In this document: piece by piece, positions 7,518-17,407 of the stretch
How positions within the stretch are numbered: position 1 is the first letter of the stretch
Layout: each line of letters opens with the position of its first letter
Source of the DNA: Paracoccaceae bacterium
Lineage (GTDB): Bacteria > Pseudomonadota > Alphaproteobacteria > Rhodobacterales > Rhodobacteraceae
Direction: 5' to 3'
Length of the DNA stretch: 46,283 nt
Assembly (NCBI GenBank): GCA_009773055.1
Contig: WOUW01000003.1
Location: 1 to 46,283, forward strand
The notes under the pieces: generated by a model
Database searches by the model: none
Told to the model about the DNA's origin: nothing
The model's input: the letters and a program-made list of their open reading frames with translations, nothing else
Translations under genes and position numbers: made by a program

Positions 7518-9125
7518 ATGGCCGCCCGCACCCGCCGCCGCGACAGCAGCCTGATCTGGCCGGGCTTTGTCGATGCGGTGACGACGCTTTTGATGGTGCT
7601 GATGTTCGTCCTGACCATCTTCACCGTGATGCAGTCGGTGCTGCGCGACACGATCACCACGCAGGACAGCGAACTGACTGCGCTGACGTCGCAGGTCGCG
7701 CAGCTTGCCAATGCCTTGGGGCTGGAGCAGGCCAAGGCCACCGGCCTTGAGGCCCGGGTCGCCGAATTGCAGGCGGGGTTGACCTCGGCCCTGGCGGAAG
7801 GGGACCGGCAGGCCGGGCTTATCTCTGCGCTGACGGCGGACCTGACTGCGCGCGAAGGCGAACTGGCGACGGCACAGTCGCGGATCACCGACTTCGAGGC
7901 GCAGGTGGCGGCGCTGCTGGTGGAACGCGACACGGCGCGGGGCGAGGCAGAGCGGCTGACCGCGTCGGTCGCCGATCTGGAGGCGGCGCGGGCCAAGCTG
8001 ATCAACGAGGCCGACGCGATGGCGCTGGCGCTGGCCACGGCGCGCGACGAAGTGGACGCCAATGCCGAGGCCGCCCGACTGGCCGCCGCCCGCCGCGATG
8101 CGCTGCAGGTGCTTTTGGCGCAAGAGCAGGCCAAGGGGGCGACGACGGCTGCCGCGCTGGATGCAGCCAAGGTGGAGGTGTCCGAGGCCGAGACGGCAAG
8201 ACTGGCCGATGCGGCGGCGTTGCAAGCCCTGCGCGACCGGCTGGCGAATGCCGATACCGAACTGACCGCGATGACGCTGGCCCTGGAGGCCGAACGGAAG
8301 AAGGCCGAGGAAACGCTGACCCTTCTGGCCGCCGCGCGGACCGAAGCGGCGAAGGGGGCGACGGCCAAGGACGCGGCGCTGACGGCGGCGGAAACCGCCT
8401 TGCTGGCGGAACAGGAGAAAGTGCTGACGGCAGCGCGCGAGGTCGAACTTCTGAACCAGCAGGTCGCGGCGCTGCGCAGCCAGCTTGGCAGCCTGCAATC
8501 GGTGCTGGACGACTCTCGTGCCCGGGACGAGGCGGCGAAGGTGCAGCTGGAAACCTTGGGGAACGACCTGAACGCGGCGCTGGCGCAGGTGGCCGCCGAG
8601 CAGCGCAAACGGGCCGAGCTGGAGGCCGCCGAAGCCGCCCGGCTGGCCGAGGAGAACAAGAACCTCGCGCGGTTCCGGTCAGAATTCTTCGGGCAGCTTT
8701 CCACCCTTCTGCAGGGGCGAGAAGGCGTGCGGGTGGTGGGGGACCGGTTCGTGTTCTCGTCCGAGGTGCTGTTCAACCCGGGCTCGGCCGATCTTGCGCC
8801 GGAAGGGCAGGCGCAGATTGCCGGCGTCGTTCGCATCCTGGACGAGGTGCGCGCCAACATCCCGCCCGAGATCGACTGGATCATCCGGGTCGACGGCCAT
8901 ACCGACAATGTGCCCCTGTCGGGCGGGGGCGAATTCGCCGACAACTGGGAGCTGAGCCAGGCCCGCGCCCTGTCGGTCGTGCGCTATATGCAGGATCAGC
9001 TGGGCTTTCCGCCCGACCGGATGGCTGCGACAGGGTTCGGGGAATACCGCCCGGTCACGGTGGGCGAGGACGAAGCCGCACGCGCGCAGAACCGGCGGAT
9101 CGAGCTGAAGCTGACCGAACGCTAG
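7518..9125 (+). CDS. MotB/OmpA-like peptidoglycan-binding motor subunit with very long coiled coil
   Basis: A 535-residue B-type subunit. The N-terminus is cytoplasmic and arginine-rich. One membrane helix follows (residues 13-38) with Asp19 in WPGFVDAVTTLL, at the place of the proton-carrying aspartate of MotB. Residues 45-395 are alanine-, glutamate- and leucine-rich heptads that read as almost uninterrupted coiled coil. Residues 411-530 are an OmpA-C peptidoglycan-binding domain with RVDGHTDNVPL, NWELSQARALSVV and NRRIELKL. MotB and ZorB have a much shorter linker. The start is one base after the channel gene's stop, so the pair is co-translated. It is probably a wall-anchored stator whose coiled coil transmits or spans, but that is inference. 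Confidence 0.87.
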   Translation: MAARTRRRDSSLIWPGFVDAVTTLLMVLMFVLTIFTVMQSVLRDTITTQDSELTALTSQVAQLANALGLEQAKATGLEARVAELQAGLTSALAEGDRQAGLISALTADLTAREGELATAQSRITDFEAQVAALLVERDTARGEAERLTASVADLEAARAKLINEADAMALALATARDEVDANAEAARLAAARRDALQVLLAQEQAKGATTAAALDAAKVEVSEAETARLADAAALQALRDRLANADTELTAMTLALEAERKKAEETLTLLAAARTEAAKGATAKDAALTAAETALLAEQEKVLTAAREVELLNQQVAALRSQLGSLQSVLDDSRARDEAAKVQLETLGNDLNAALAQVAAEQRKRAELEAAEAARLAEENKNLARFRSEFFGQLSTLLQGREGVRVVGDRFVFSSEVLFNPGSADLAPEGQAQIAGVVRILDEVRANIPPEIDWIIRVDGHTDNVPLSGGGEFADNWELSQARALSVVRYMQDQLGFPPDRMAATGFGEYRPVTVGEDEAARAQNRRIELKLTER

Positions 9126-9262
9126 GGTCGCTAATCCGTGAGTGGTGGTGCGGCGGTTTCGTGATACCATTCCGAAGCTACAGTTGCTTGCAGTCGATGC
9201 CACCGGGATGCGCCCAGGGGTAAGACAAGGCCCCGGCGCCCCCCTTTGCGGGAGGACCCCTG

Positions 9263-10117
9263 ATGCCCAAGACGATTGGAAACCCGCTGTCCTGGACCTT
9301 TTCGGCCCTGGGTTCGGCGGCAGGCTATGCGACCGACATCGCGACCCAGACCAGCGCCGACCCGAATGCGCGACCGGAGACCCGGAAGCTGTCGACCGGC
9401 GATCTGCGCCGTGTATTGCGGTTGGGCTGGGACGACCTCGCGGCGATGCGGTCGGACGTGCTGTTTGCCTGCATGCTGTATCCGCTGATGGGGGCGGTTC
9501 TGCTGGCCATGGCGGCCCAGGGCGACCTGACCCACCTTCTGTTCCCGGTCCTGTCCGGCTTTGCCCTGGTCGGCCCGGTCGCGGCGTTGGGCCTCTATGA
9601 GCTGAGCCGGAGGCGTGAGGCGGGACGGGAGGTCAGCTGGGGCGCTATGTTCGATGTGCTGCGCAATCCCCGGTTTCCGCGGATCCTGATGCTGAGCCTT
9701 TTCAACGGGGTGATCTTCATGGCCTGGCTTCTGCTGGCCGACGCGATCCACGCGGCGACGCTGGGGACGGAACGCCCCGCCAGCCTGATGGCGCTGGTGA
9801 CGGCGGCGCTGACCACGCCTGCGGGCTGGGTGATGACGGTGGTCGGGACTGCGGTCGGCTTTGTGCTGGCGGCGGCGGTGCTGGCGGTCAGCGTCATCTC
9901 GTTCCCGCTTTTGCTGGACCGGGATGTGAGCCTGCCGGTCGCGGTCCTGACCTCGGTCCAGGTCGCGCGGGAGAACCCGGTCGTGATCGCGACCTGGGGT
10001 CTGATCGTCGCCGGGGGGCTGGTGCTGGGCATCCTGCCGCTGCTTCTGGGGCTGGTCGTGGTGCTGCCGGTCCTTGGGCACGCGACCTGGCATCTTTACC
10101 GGGCGGCGGTGGTCTGA
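9263..10117 (+). CDS. DUF2189 domain-containing multipass membrane protein
   Basis: This 284-residue inner-membrane protein belongs to the DUF2189 family, for which no function is known. The soluble N-terminal 50 residues end in the family segment RKLSTGDLRRVLRLGWDDL. About six hydrophobic helices follow, including ACMLYPLMGAVLLAMAA, VLSGFALVGPVAALGLYEL, ILMLSLFNGVIFMAWLLLA and GLIVAGGLVLGILPLLLGL. The ATG at 9263 has GGGAGG seven bases upstream. It follows the motor genes on the same strand after 137 bases. It may be co-expressed with them, but the gap leaves room for its own promoter and no functional link is shown. The product ends before a shared terminator facing clpA. Confidence 0.85.
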   Translation: MPKTIGNPLSWTFSALGSAAGYATDIATQTSADPNARPETRKLSTGDLRRVLRLGWDDLAAMRSDVLFACMLYPLMGAVLLAMAAQGDLTHLLFPVLSGFALVGPVAALGLYELSRRREAGREVSWGAMFDVLRNPRFPRILMLSLFNGVIFMAWLLLADAIHAATLGTERPASLMALVTAALTTPAGWVMTVVGTAVGFVLAAAVLAVSVISFPLLLDRDVSLPVAVLTSVQVARENPVVIATWGLIVAGGLVLGILPLLLGLVVVLPVLGHATWHLYRAAVV

Positions 10118-10207
10118 CCCTGCCCGCGCGTGGGCAGTGCAGCGGATCCAATGATTTCAGTATCTTGGCTGCGGGCGTTCAGAGTTTCTTAATTCCCGCA
10201 CAAAGCA

Positions 10208-10236
10208 AAACCCCCGCCGGATAAGGGCGGGGGTTT
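10208..10236. terminator. Bidirectional rho-independent terminator (DUF2189 gene / clpA)
   Basis: The stem AAACCCCCGCC (10208-10218) pairs perfectly with GGCGGGGGTTT (10226-10236) across a 7-base loop. It lies between the convergent stops of the DUF2189 gene and clpA. The T-rich flank on the minus strand is TTTTGCTTTG and on the plus strand TTTCTTG, so it can serve both. Confidence 0.85.
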
Positions 10237-10253
10237 CTTGTCGGTGAGACGCC

Positions 10254-12572
10254 TTACTCGGCGGTCAGCAGCGGAGGCTTCTGTCCGGTAAGCCGGGGCT
10301 TCTGCGGTTCTTCGATGTCGAGAACGATGGCGTCGTCCTTGACCTCGACCCGGACCACACCACCCTTGACCAGCTTGCCGAACAAGAGTTCTTCGGCCAG
10401 CGGCTTCTTGATGTGTTCCTGGATCACGCGGCCCAGGGGACGCGCGCCCATCTTGTCGTCATAGCCCTTTTCGCCCAGCCAGGCGGCGGCCTCCGGCGAC
10501 AGTTCGATATGGACGTTGCGGTCCATAAGCTGCGCCTCAAGCTGCAGAACGAACTTTTCCACCACCTGCATGATGATGTCCTTGCCCAGGGGGGCAAAGT
10601 TGATCACGGCGTCCAGACGGTTGCGGAATTCGGGCGTGAACGTCCGCTCGATCGCGGCGGTGTCTTCGCCCGTGCGGCGTTCGCGGCCAAAGCCGATGGC
10701 GGCCTGGCTTTGCTCACGCGCGCCCGCGTTCGAGGTCATGATCAGGATCACGTTGCGGAAGTCCACCGTCCGGCCATTGTGGTCGGTCAGTTTGCCGTGG
10801 TCCATCACCTGCAGAAGGATGTTGTAGACATCCGGGTGCGCCTTTTCCATTTCGTCCAAGAGCAGCACCGAATGCGGATGCTGGTCGATGGCATCGGTCA
10901 GCATGCCGCCCTGGTCAAAGCCGACATAGCCGGGAGGCGCACCGATCAGGCGGGAGACGGCGTGCTTCTCCATGTATTCCGACATGTCGAAGCGCGTCAG
11001 CTCCACGCCGAGGCTGGAGGCCAGCTGCTTTGCCACTTCGGTTTTGCCGACGCCGGTCGGGCCCGCGAAGAGATAGTTGCCGATGGGCTTTTCCGGTTCG
11101 CGCAGGCCCGCACGGGCCAACTTGATCGCCGAGCATAGTGCTTCGACCGCCTTGTCCTGACCGAAGACCACGCGCTTGAGGGTCTTTTCCAGGTCGCGCA
11201 GGGTTTCGGCATCGTCCTTCGACACGGTTTTCGGGGGAATGCGGGCGATCTTGGCCACCACGGCCTCGATCTCTTTCACGCCCAGCGACTTACGGCGCTT
11301 GGAATCCGACAACAGGTGCTGCGCGGCCCCGGCTTCGTCGATCACGTCGATGGCAGAGTCCGGCAGTTTCCGGTCATGGATGTAGCGCGCGGCCAGCTCT
11401 ACCGCCGACTTGATCGCGTCGTTGGTGTACTTCAGGTCGTGGTGTTCCTCGAAATGCGGTTTCAGACCCATCAGGATCTTGATCGCATCCGGCACCGAAG
11501 GCTCATTGACGTCAATCTTCTGGAAGCGCCGCGACAGGGCACGGTCCTTTTCGAAGTGCTGACGGAATTCCTTGTAGGTGGTCGAGCCCATGCAGCGCAG
11601 CTTGCCGCCCTGCAACGCGGGTTTCAGCAGGTTGGAGGCATCCATCGCACCGCCGCTGGTCGCACCAGCGCCGATCACGGTGTGAATCTCGTCGATGAAG
11701 AGGATCGCGTCGGGGTGATCTTCCAGTTCCTTGACGACCTGCTTCAGCCGTTCCTCGAAGTCGCCGCGATAGCGGGTGCCAGCGAGAAGCGCGCCCATGT
11801 CGAGGCTGAAGATCGTGGCTTTGGCCAGAACCTCGGGCGTTTCGCCGTTCACGATCTTGCGGGCGAGGCCTTCGGCAATCGCGGTCTTGCCGACGCCCGG
11901 ATCGCCCACGAGAAGCGGGTTGTTTTTGCGCCGACGGCAGAGGACCTGGATGGCACGCTCCACCTCGGGCTCACGGCCGATGAGCGGGTCGACGTCACCC
12001 TTTCGGGCCTTCACGTTCAGGTCGACGCAATATTTCGACAGGGCGGATTCTTTCGCCTCTCCCGCCTCGGCCTTCGGGGTTTCCTGCTGTTCCTCGGCGC
12101 CCTGGACGGGTCGCGCCTCGCCATACGAAGGGTCTTTCGCCACGCCATGCGCGATGAAGTTGACCGCGTCGTAACGGGTCATGTCCTGTTCCTGCAGGAA
12201 GTAGGCGGCGTTCGATTCGCGTTCGGCGAAGATCGCGACAAGGACGTTGGCGCCGGTGACTTCGGTGCGGCCCGAGGATTGCACATGGATCGCCGCGCGC
12301 TGGATGACGCGCTGGAAGGCGGCGGTGGGGACGGCCTCGCTCCCCTCGACATCTGTCACGAGGGTGGACAGATCGTCGTCGATGAAGTCGGTCAGGGTCT
12401 TCTTTAGGTCGTCGAGGTTGACCGCGCAGGCCTTCATCACCCGAGCAGCATCGGGTTCGTCGATCAGGGCCAGGAGAAGATGTTCCAGCGTCGCCAGTTC
12501 GTGGCGGCGCGAGTTGGCAAGCGCCAGCGCAGAGTGGATGGCTTGTTCAAGCGTGGTCGAAAACGATGGCAC
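10254..12572 (-). CDS. clpA: ATP-dependent Clp protease ATP-binding subunit ClpA
   Basis: A 772-residue AAA+ unfoldase with ClpA architecture. A Clp N-domain occupies residues 1-145. D1 has Walker A GDPGVGKT at 223-230 and Walker [10 protein letters not shown]2 has Walker A GPTGVGKT at 504-511 and [13 protein letters not shown]. The ClpP-docking loop IGF is at 626-628, so it should pair with ClpP rather than act alone. It unfolds proteins and feeds them to ClpP in the cytoplasm, and normally takes N-degron substrates from ClpS. In many alphaproteobacteria clpS sits directly upstream of clpA; here the next gene upstream is gloB, with no clpS between. A CTTGAA element at 12664-12670 (minus strand) could be part of a heat-shock-type promoter, but the rest fits poorly. 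Confidence 0.96.
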   Translation of the reverse strand: MPSFSTTLEQAIHSALALANSRRHELATLEHLLLALIDEPDAARVMKACAVNLDDLKKTLTDFIDDDLSTLVTDVEGSEAVPTAAFQRVIQRAAIHVQSSGRTEVTGANVLVAIFAERESNAAYFLQEQDMTRYDAVNFIAHGVAKDPSYGEARPVQGAEEQQETPKAEAGEAKESALSKYCVDLNVKARKGDVDPLIGREPEVERAIQVLCRRRKNNPLLVGDPGVGKTAIAEGLARKIVNGETPEVLAKATIFSLDMGALLAGTRYRGDFEERLKQVVKELEDHPDAILFIDEIHTVIGAGATSGGAMDASNLLKPALQGGKLRCMGSTTYKEFRQHFEKDRALSRRFQKIDVNEPSVPDAIKILMGLKPHFEEHHDLKYTNDAIKSAVELAARYIHDRKLPDSAIDVIDEAGAAQHLLSDSKRRKSLGVKEIEAVVAKIARIPPKTVSKDDAETLRDLEKTLKRVVFGQDKAVEALCSAIKLARAGLREPEKPIGNYLFAGPTGVGKTEVAKQLASSLGVELTRFDMSEYMEKHAVSRLIGAPPGYVGFDQGGMLTDAIDQHPHSVLLLDEMEKAHPDVYNILLQVMDHGKLTDHNGRTVDFRNVILIMTSNAGAREQSQAAIGFGRERRTGEDTAAIERTFTPEFRNRLDAVINFAPLGKDIIMQVVEKFVLQLEAQLMDRNVHIELSPEAAAWLGEKGYDDKMGARPLGRVIQEHIKKPLAEELLFGKLVKGGVVRVEVKDDAIVLDIEEPQKPRLTGQKPPLLTAE

Positions 12573-12731
12573 GTTCAGTGCTCCTGTCCTGCAGGTCAGC
12601 CGGGCGCCTGGGCCCGTACCAACCGTGGCCTCATCTGCTTAAGGTTCGGTTTTATTTCCCGCACTTCAAGCGCAATTTTCCAGATTTTGGGGTTTCCCCC
12701 GGTCTCTCACGCCATTTGTGATATCGGGCGC

Positions 12732-13499
12732 CTAGAACTTGTCTTTTCTGGCCCGGATTTCGGCGAAAACCATGACATCGTCGGCATCTGGGAGGCCGAT
12801 CGCTGTTTTGAGCGCGGGCAGGTGGGCCCGCAGGTAGGGGTTCGTGTCCAGCTCTGTCTGCAGCGGGACAGGAACGGTGGGTATGCCCTGGGCGCGTTTG
12901 GCGGCCACGTCGGCAATCCGGGAGATAAGGTGCGGATTGTCCGGTTCAAGGGTGGCAGCGAAACGCAGGTTCGATGTGGTGTATTCATGGCCCGAGCAGA
13001 TGAGCGTGTCGGGGGGAAGCGCGGCGAGCTTTTGCAGCGAGGCGTGCATCTGCCGCGCGGTGCCTTCGAAGAGTCGCCCGCAGCCGCCGGCCATCAGGCT
13101 GTCGGCGGTAAACGCAAGGCGGCTGTCGGGGAAGTGGAACGCGATATGGCCAAGCGTGTGGCCGGGGACGTCGATCACTCGGGCGAAGTCGTGGCCGATG
13201 GAGAAGCTGTCGGCCTCGGTCAGCGCAAGGTCGAGGCGGGGCAGGCGGTGGGCATCGGCGGCGGCCCCCAGCACCATTGCTCCGGTCCGGGCACGCAAGG
13301 GTTCGACGCCCTGGATGTGGTCGTCGTGGTGGTGGGTGATCAGGATGTCGGTCAGCCGCCACTGGTGGGCGTCAAGGGCGGCGAGGATGGGCCCCACTTC
13401 GGGGACGTCGATGACGGCGGTCTGGCCGGTGTCCGCGTCGTGGATCAGGTAGGCGTAGTTGTCGGCAAGGCAGGGGATGGTGACGAGTTCAAGCGGCAT
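12732..13499 (-). CDS. gloB: Hydroxyacylglutathione hydrolase (glyoxalase II)
   Basis: A 255-residue metallo-beta-lactamase-fold hydrolase. It hydrolyses S-lactoylglutathione to D-lactate and glutathione, the second step of methylglyoxal detoxification. The binuclear metal motif THHHDDH is at residues 55-61 (H56, H58, D60, H61). The later ligands are seen in DVPGHTLGHIAFH, FTADSLM and CSGHEYT. The C-terminal glyoxalase-II substrate domain is present, ending in AEIRARKDKF, which gives the family's usual length. I chose the ATG at 13499 giving MPLELVTIPCL; an in-frame ATG at 13559 would overlap the divergent methyltransferase start. Only 59 bases separate the two divergent genes, so promoters must share this space. 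Confidence 0.94.
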   Translation of the reverse strand: MPLELVTIPCLADNYAYLIHDADTGQTAVIDVPEVGPILAALDAHQWRLTDILITHHHDDHIQGVEPLRARTGAMVLGAAADAHRLPRLDLALTEADSFSIGHDFARVIDVPGHTLGHIAFHFPDSRLAFTADSLMAGGCGRLFEGTARQMHASLQKLAALPPDTLICSGHEYTTSNLRFAATLEPDNPHLISRIADVAAKRAQGIPTVPVPLQTELDTNPYLRAHLPALKTAIGLPDADDVMVFAEIRARKDKF

Positions 13500-13558
13500 G
13501 GTCTTTGGCCTCTTCGCGGCTATGATGGTCAGGATTGACCCAATGAGCGGCGACAGCA

Positions 13559-14314
13559 ATGCACCTTGATGTGCTGGACCTGAGGAATTTCTACTATCGC
13601 ACGCAGTTGGGCCGGGTGGCGCAGCGGGCGATCCGGGATCAGCTGGTGCGGCTCTGGCAGCCGCAGACCGGAGAGACGGTGGTGGGCTTCGGCTTTGCGG
13701 TGCCGCTTTTGCGCCCCTATCTGGCCGAGGCGCGGCGGGTGGTGGGGCTGATGCCGGGGCCGCAGGGGGTGATGCCCTGGCCCGCCGGGATGGAGAACGT
13801 GAGCGTCCTGTGCGAGGACACCGCGTGGCCGCTGCCCACGGGACTGGTGGACCGGCTGGTGCTGATGCACGGGCTGGAGACCTCGGAGAATCCCTCGGCG
13901 GTGCTGGAGGAAGCGCACCGGGTGCTGGGGCCGGGGGGGCGGGCCTTGTTCGTGGTGCCGAACCGGATCGGGCTTTGGTCCCGCCGCGACGTGACGCCGT
14001 TCGGCTTTGGCAGGCCCTATTCGGTGGCGCAGCTTGAGACGCAGCTGAAGCGGCACGGGTTCACGCCGGAACGCAGCTGTTCGGTCCTGTTCGCGCCGCC
14101 GTCGGGGACTCGGTTCTGGCTGCGGTCGGCGAACCTGTGGGAGACCTTCGGACGCCGGATGCCGTGGCTGGCGGGGGGCGTGCTGATGGTCGAGGCATCA
14201 AAGCAGGTCTACGCCCCGACGCGCGGGGGGCTGGGGGCGGCGGTGAAGCGACCGCTCAAGGTCTGGGAGGGAGTAGGCAAGGGCGCACCGGAACCGGCCC
14301 TTAACCGGGAGTAG
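13559..14314 (+). CDS. Class I SAM-dependent methyltransferase
   Basis: This 251-residue protein has the class I methyltransferase fold of the type-11 group. A degenerate nucleotide-binding strand reads [13 protein letters not shown] near residues 38-50. The post-motif segment [20 protein letters not shown] and the motif [17 protein letters not shown], with the usual PGG turn, are clear. The glycine-rich SAM loop is weaker than in typical members. The substrate is not evident. The C-terminal 50 residues are basic and proline-rich, which might contact membrane or nucleic acid. It is divergent from gloB and converges on the L,D-transpeptidase gene. Confidence 0.8.
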   Translation: MHLDVLDLRNFYYRTQLGRVAQRAIRDQLVRLWQPQTGETVVGFGFAVPLLRPYLAEARRVVGLMPGPQGVMPWPAGMENVSVLCEDTAWPLPTGLVDRLVLMHGLETSENPSAVLEEAHRVLGPGGRALFVVPNRIGLWSRRDVTPFGFGRPYSVAQLETQLKRHGFTPERSCSVLFAPPSGTRFWLRSANLWETFGRRMPWLAGGVLMVEASKQVYAPTRGGLGAAVKRPLKVWEGVGKGAPEPALNRE

Positions 14315-14335
14315 GGTGGGCAGTCGCGCTTAACC

Positions 14336-14881
14336 TTAGATCACGCGGACCTGGGTGCCGATGGGGCAGAGATCAAACAGCTCGGCAATGTTCTCGTTGA
14401 AGAGCCCGATGCAGCCGTCGGACGACCGGCGCCCGATCTTCCGGGTGTCGTGGGTGCCGTGGATGATGTATGCGGGCCAGCCGAGATACATCGCATGGGT
14501 GCCGAGGGGATTCTCCGGCCCGGGGGGAATCGGCTTCCAGTCGGGGTAACGTTCCATCTGCGAGGGCGTGGGGGTCCAGCTGGGGCCGACCTTCTTGCGC
14601 ACGATCTCGGTGTAGCCGCGCTTGGTCAGTTCGTCGCTGATCGGGACCGAGGTCGGGAAGATGCGATAGTCGGCACCGTCCGCGCTCCAGAAGTGCAGGG
14701 CGCGCGAGATGGTGTCGGCGACGATGGTCGCGCGATCCAGGGCTTCGAAATGGTCGCGCCAGTCCTGCATCTTGAAGCTGGAGACGTTGCTGCGCACAAC
14801 CGAAGTTTCGGCGCGGGCCGTGGTAGCCAGCACGGTTGCGCCAAGGGCCGCGCCCAGAAGTTCGCGTCGAGAGACTGTCAT
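14336..14881 (-). CDS. L,D-transpeptidase (YkuD family), Tat-type signal
   Basis: A 181-residue exported protein. Residues 4-8 (SRREL) followed by LGAALGATVLATTARA form a twin-arginine-like signal peptide cleaved near residue 24. The YkuD domain covers roughly residues 40-181. Its catalytic part has His141 in IIHGTHD and Cys157 in SSDGCIGLFNEN. Canonical enzymes read SHGCIR; here Asp replaces the His before Gly, and Gly replaces the Arg after Cys-Ile. The family makes 3-3 cross-links in peptidoglycan or attaches proteins to it. The cysteine and upstream histidine are intact, so activity is likely. Its start faces the long leader of the ATP synthase operon. Confidence 0.88.
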   Translation of the reverse strand: MTVSRRELLGAALGATVLATTARAETSVVRSNVSSFKMQDWRDHFEALDRATIVADTISRALHFWSADGADYRIFPTSVPISDELTKRGYTEIVRKKVGPSWTPTPSQMERYPDWKPIPPGPENPLGTHAMYLGWPAYIIHGTHDTRKIGRRSSDGCIGLFNENIAELFDLCPIGTQVRVI

Positions 14882-15156
14882 GCTCGTTCTGCCTTTTCGT
14901 GGTCCGGTTTTTCTTTTCCGCCATCCTTCGCGGTGGCGCTGGCAAGATCAACCCGACAAGACCGGATCTGACACCGATGTGACCCAACGTGAATGGACCC
15001 CCGCACCGAGACCCCTGAACCAGCCGGACAGACAGTTCGCACGGCATCATCGAGATTCGGGTGGCAAAGTGGGGCAGTTCAGACACGGCGGCAACGTTTG
15101 CGCCAACAGCGACAAATTGGTCTCGTCGCAGGCTCAAGAAAGCGTGTTCAACCCGG

Positions 15157-15185
15157 TTGCGGGGTGGGAAAGCCTCTGCTAGAGA
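15157..15185 (+). promoter_or_regulatory. Candidate promoter of the atp operon
   Basis: The 408-base gap between the L,D-transpeptidase gene and atpH holds no supported gene. Its best promoter candidate is TTGCGG (15157-15162), a 17-base spacer and TAGAGA (15180-15185). Transcription would start near 15192 with a leader of about 100 bases. The hexamers are only partial matches, as is common in alphaproteobacteria. Nothing else recognisable was found in the gap. Confidence 0.4.
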
Positions 15186-15289
15186 CCCCGCGACGGAAGG
15201 TGCGCAGCCCAGACGGTTGTCGAGGTATGCGCTGAAGGAAAGGCCCCCCCCAACCGGGCAGGCGGCCACGAGACAACGGAAGGTTTGAC

Positions 15290-15850
15290 GTGTCAGAACC
15301 CGCTTCGATCTCTCTGGGCATCGCCGCACGCTACGCTTCGGCCTTGTTCGAACTGGCCAAGGAAGACAAGGCGCTGACGGCGCTGGAATCCGACACCGCC
15401 GCCCTGTCCGAAGCCCTTGCGTCCAGCGCCGACCTGCGCGGGGTGATCTCGTCGCCGATGGTCAGCCGCGAAGACCAGGGCAATGCCCTTGGCGCGGTTG
15501 CTGCGAAGATGGGCCTGAGCGGGCTGATGGCGAATACGCTGGCGCTTATGGCCGACAAGCGGCGCCTGTTCGTCCTGCCGCAGCTTCTGACGGCGTTGGC
15601 CGATCTGATCGCCACCGAAAAGGGCGAAGTGACCGCCGAAGTCACCGCCGCCCGCGCGCTGAGCGCCGCACAATCGAAAAAGCTTGCCGAGACGCTGAAG
15701 GCCCGCGTCGGCAAGACCGTGAAACTGAAAACCACTGTCGATGAAAGCCTCATCGGCGGTCTTGTCGTCAAGCTCGGCTCGACCATGATCGATACCTCGG
15801 TCAAGGCGAAGCTCGCGGCTCTCCAGAATGCAATGAAAGAGGTTGGGTGA
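15290..15850 (+). CDS. atpH: ATP synthase F1 subunit delta
   Basis: A 186-residue delta (OSCP) subunit, the first gene of an F1-only operon. It forms the peripheral stalk head that ties F1 to the membrane sector. The N-terminal helical domain starts [17 protein letters not shown]. The C-terminal part contains the conserved [19 protein letters not shown] motif. The start is GTG at 15290 with GGAAGG six bases upstream, the best Shine-Dalgarno sequence in the leader. The TGA overlaps the atpA ATG by one base (TGATG at 15848-15852), so the two are coupled. Confidence 0.95.
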   Translation: MSEPASISLGIAARYASALFELAKEDKALTALESDTAALSEALASSADLRGVISSPMVSREDQGNALGAVAAKMGLSGLMANTLALMADKRRLFVLPQLLTALADLIATEKGEVTAEVTAARALSAAQSKKLAETLKARVGKTVKLKTTVDESLIGGLVVKLGSTMIDTSVKAKLAALQNAMKEVG

Positions 15851-17388
15851 TGGGAATTCAGGCTGCTGAGATCTCTGCGATCCTGAAAGAGCAGATCAAG
15901 AATTTTGGCAAGGACGCCGAAGTGGCCGAAGTCGGCCGCGTGCTGTCGGTCGGCGACGGGATTGCCCGTGTCCACGGCCTTGACAACGTGCAGGCCGGCG
16001 AGATGGTCGAATTCCCCGGTGGCATCCGCGGGATGGCGCTGAACCTGGAAGTCGACAACGTCGGTATCGTGATCTTCGGGTCCGACCAGGACATCAAGGA
16101 AGGCGACACCGTCAAGCGCACCAAGTCCATCGTGGACGTGCCGGTTGGCAATGGTCTGCTGGGCCGCGTTGTGGACGGTCTGGGCAACCCGATCGACGGC
16201 AAGGGCCCGATCGCGTCGACCGAGCGTCGGGTGGCCGACCAGAAGGCCCCGGGCATCATCCCGCGCAAATCGGTGCACGAGCCGATGGCGACCGGCCTGA
16301 AAGCCGTTGACGCGATGATCCCCGTTGGCCGTGGCCAGCGCGAACTGATCATCGGCGACCGCCAGACCGGCAAGACTGCCGTGGCGCTCGACACCATCCT
16401 GAACCAGAAGTCCTACAACGACGCCGCTGGCACCGACGAATCGAAGAAGCTGTACTGCGTCTACGTCGCCATCGGCCAGAAACGGTCGACCGTGGCCCAG
16501 CTGGTGAAGAAGCTGGAAGAAAGCGGCGCCAGCGCCTACACCATCGTCGTCGCGGCCACCGCGTCGGACCCGGCCCCACTGCAGTTCCTCGCCCCCTATG
16601 CCGCGACCGCGATGGCGGAATTCTTCCGCGACAACGGCCGCCATGCGCTGATCATCTATGATGACCTGTCCAAACAGGCCGTGGCTTACCGCCAGATGTC
16701 GCTCCTCCTGCGTCGTCCGCCGGGACGTGAGGCCTATCCGGGCGACGTGTTCTATCTGCACTCGCGCCTCTTGGAACGCTCGTCGAAGCTGAACGAGGAT
16801 TTCGGTGCAGGTTCGCTGACCGCGCTGCCGATCATCGAAACCCAGGGCGGCGACGTGTCGGCGTTCATTCCGACGAACGTGATCTCGATCACTGACGGCC
16901 AGATCTTCCTGGAAACCGAACTCTTCTACCAGGGCATCCGTCCGGCCGTGAACACCGGTCTGTCGGTGTCGCGCGTCGGTTCGTCCGCGCAGACCAACGC
17001 GATGAAGTCGGTCGCGGGCAAGGTGAAGCTGGAACTGGCGCAATACCGCGAAATGGCGGCCTTCGCGCAGTTCGGGTCCGACCTTGACGCCTCGACCCAG
17101 CAGCTTCTGAACCGTGGCGCACGCCTGACGGAACTGATGAAGCAGAACCAGTATTCGCCGCTGACCAACGCCGAGATCGTCTGCGTGATCTTCGCGGGCA
17201 CCGCCGGGTATCTGGACAAGGTGGCGGTCAAGGACGTGGGCCGTTACGAAACGGGGCTTCTGAAGCACCTGCGGACAGCGGGCAAAGCACTGCTGGACGA
17301 CATCACCAAGAACGACCGCAAAGTGGCGGGCGATCTGGAAAAAGCGATCCGTGCGGAACTTGACGCCTTCGCCAAGTCCTTCGCCTAA
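15850..17388 (+). CDS. atpA: ATP synthase F1 subunit alpha
   Basis: A 512-residue alpha subunit of F1, the non-catalytic nucleotide-binding partner of beta in the hexamer. The P-loop GDRQTGKT is at residues 169-176. The family stretches [18 protein letters not shown] and [17 protein letters not shown] are intact, and the arginine finger lies in the VSRVGSSAQ region. The ATG at 15850 overlaps the atpH stop; a GTG one codon earlier is in frame but less likely. Length and order (H-A-G-D-C) are the usual alphaproteobacterial arrangement. The F0 genes are not in this window and are normally encoded elsewhere in this group. Confidence 0.97.
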   Translation: MGIQAAEISAILKEQIKNFGKDAEVAEVGRVLSVGDGIARVHGLDNVQAGEMVEFPGGIRGMALNLEVDNVGIVIFGSDQDIKEGDTVKRTKSIVDVPVGNGLLGRVVDGLGNPIDGKGPIASTERRVADQKAPGIIPRKSVHEPMATGLKAVDAMIPVGRGQRELIIGDRQTGKTAVALDTILNQKSYNDAAGTDESKKLYCVYVAIGQKRSTVAQLVKKLEESGASAYTIVVAATASDPAPLQFLAPYAATAMAEFFRDNGRHALIIYDDLSKQAVAYRQMSLLLRRPPGREAYPGDVFYLHSRLLERSSKLNEDFGAGSLTALPIIETQGGDVSAFIPTNVISITDGQIFLETELFYQGIRPAVNTGLSVSRVGSSAQTNAMKSVAGKVKLELAQYREMAAFAQFGSDLDASTQQLLNRGARLTELMKQNQYSPLTNAEIVCVIFAGTAGYLDKVAVKDVGRYETGLLKHLRTAGKALLDDITKNDRKVAGDLEKAIRAELDAFAKSFA

Positions 17389-17407
17389 GCCCTGAAGGAA
17401 TAGGCAT

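Noticed and set aside
7055..8944. 629-codon serine/alanine-rich minus-strand frame
   Set aside because: It is the complement of the coiled-coil gene, whose regular codons make the opposite strand open; the composition is an artefact.
6341..9125. Zorya-type anti-phage system
   Set aside because: The pair resembles ZorA/ZorB only in general MotA/MotB architecture. No ZorC, ZorD or ZorE-like genes are present, and the long coiled coil is in the B subunit rather than the A subunit tail.
12664..12700. Heat-shock promoter and GGGG-TTT-CCCC hairpin before clpA
   Set aside because: CTTGAA is present but the matching -10 element is poor, and the hairpin is too short to call.
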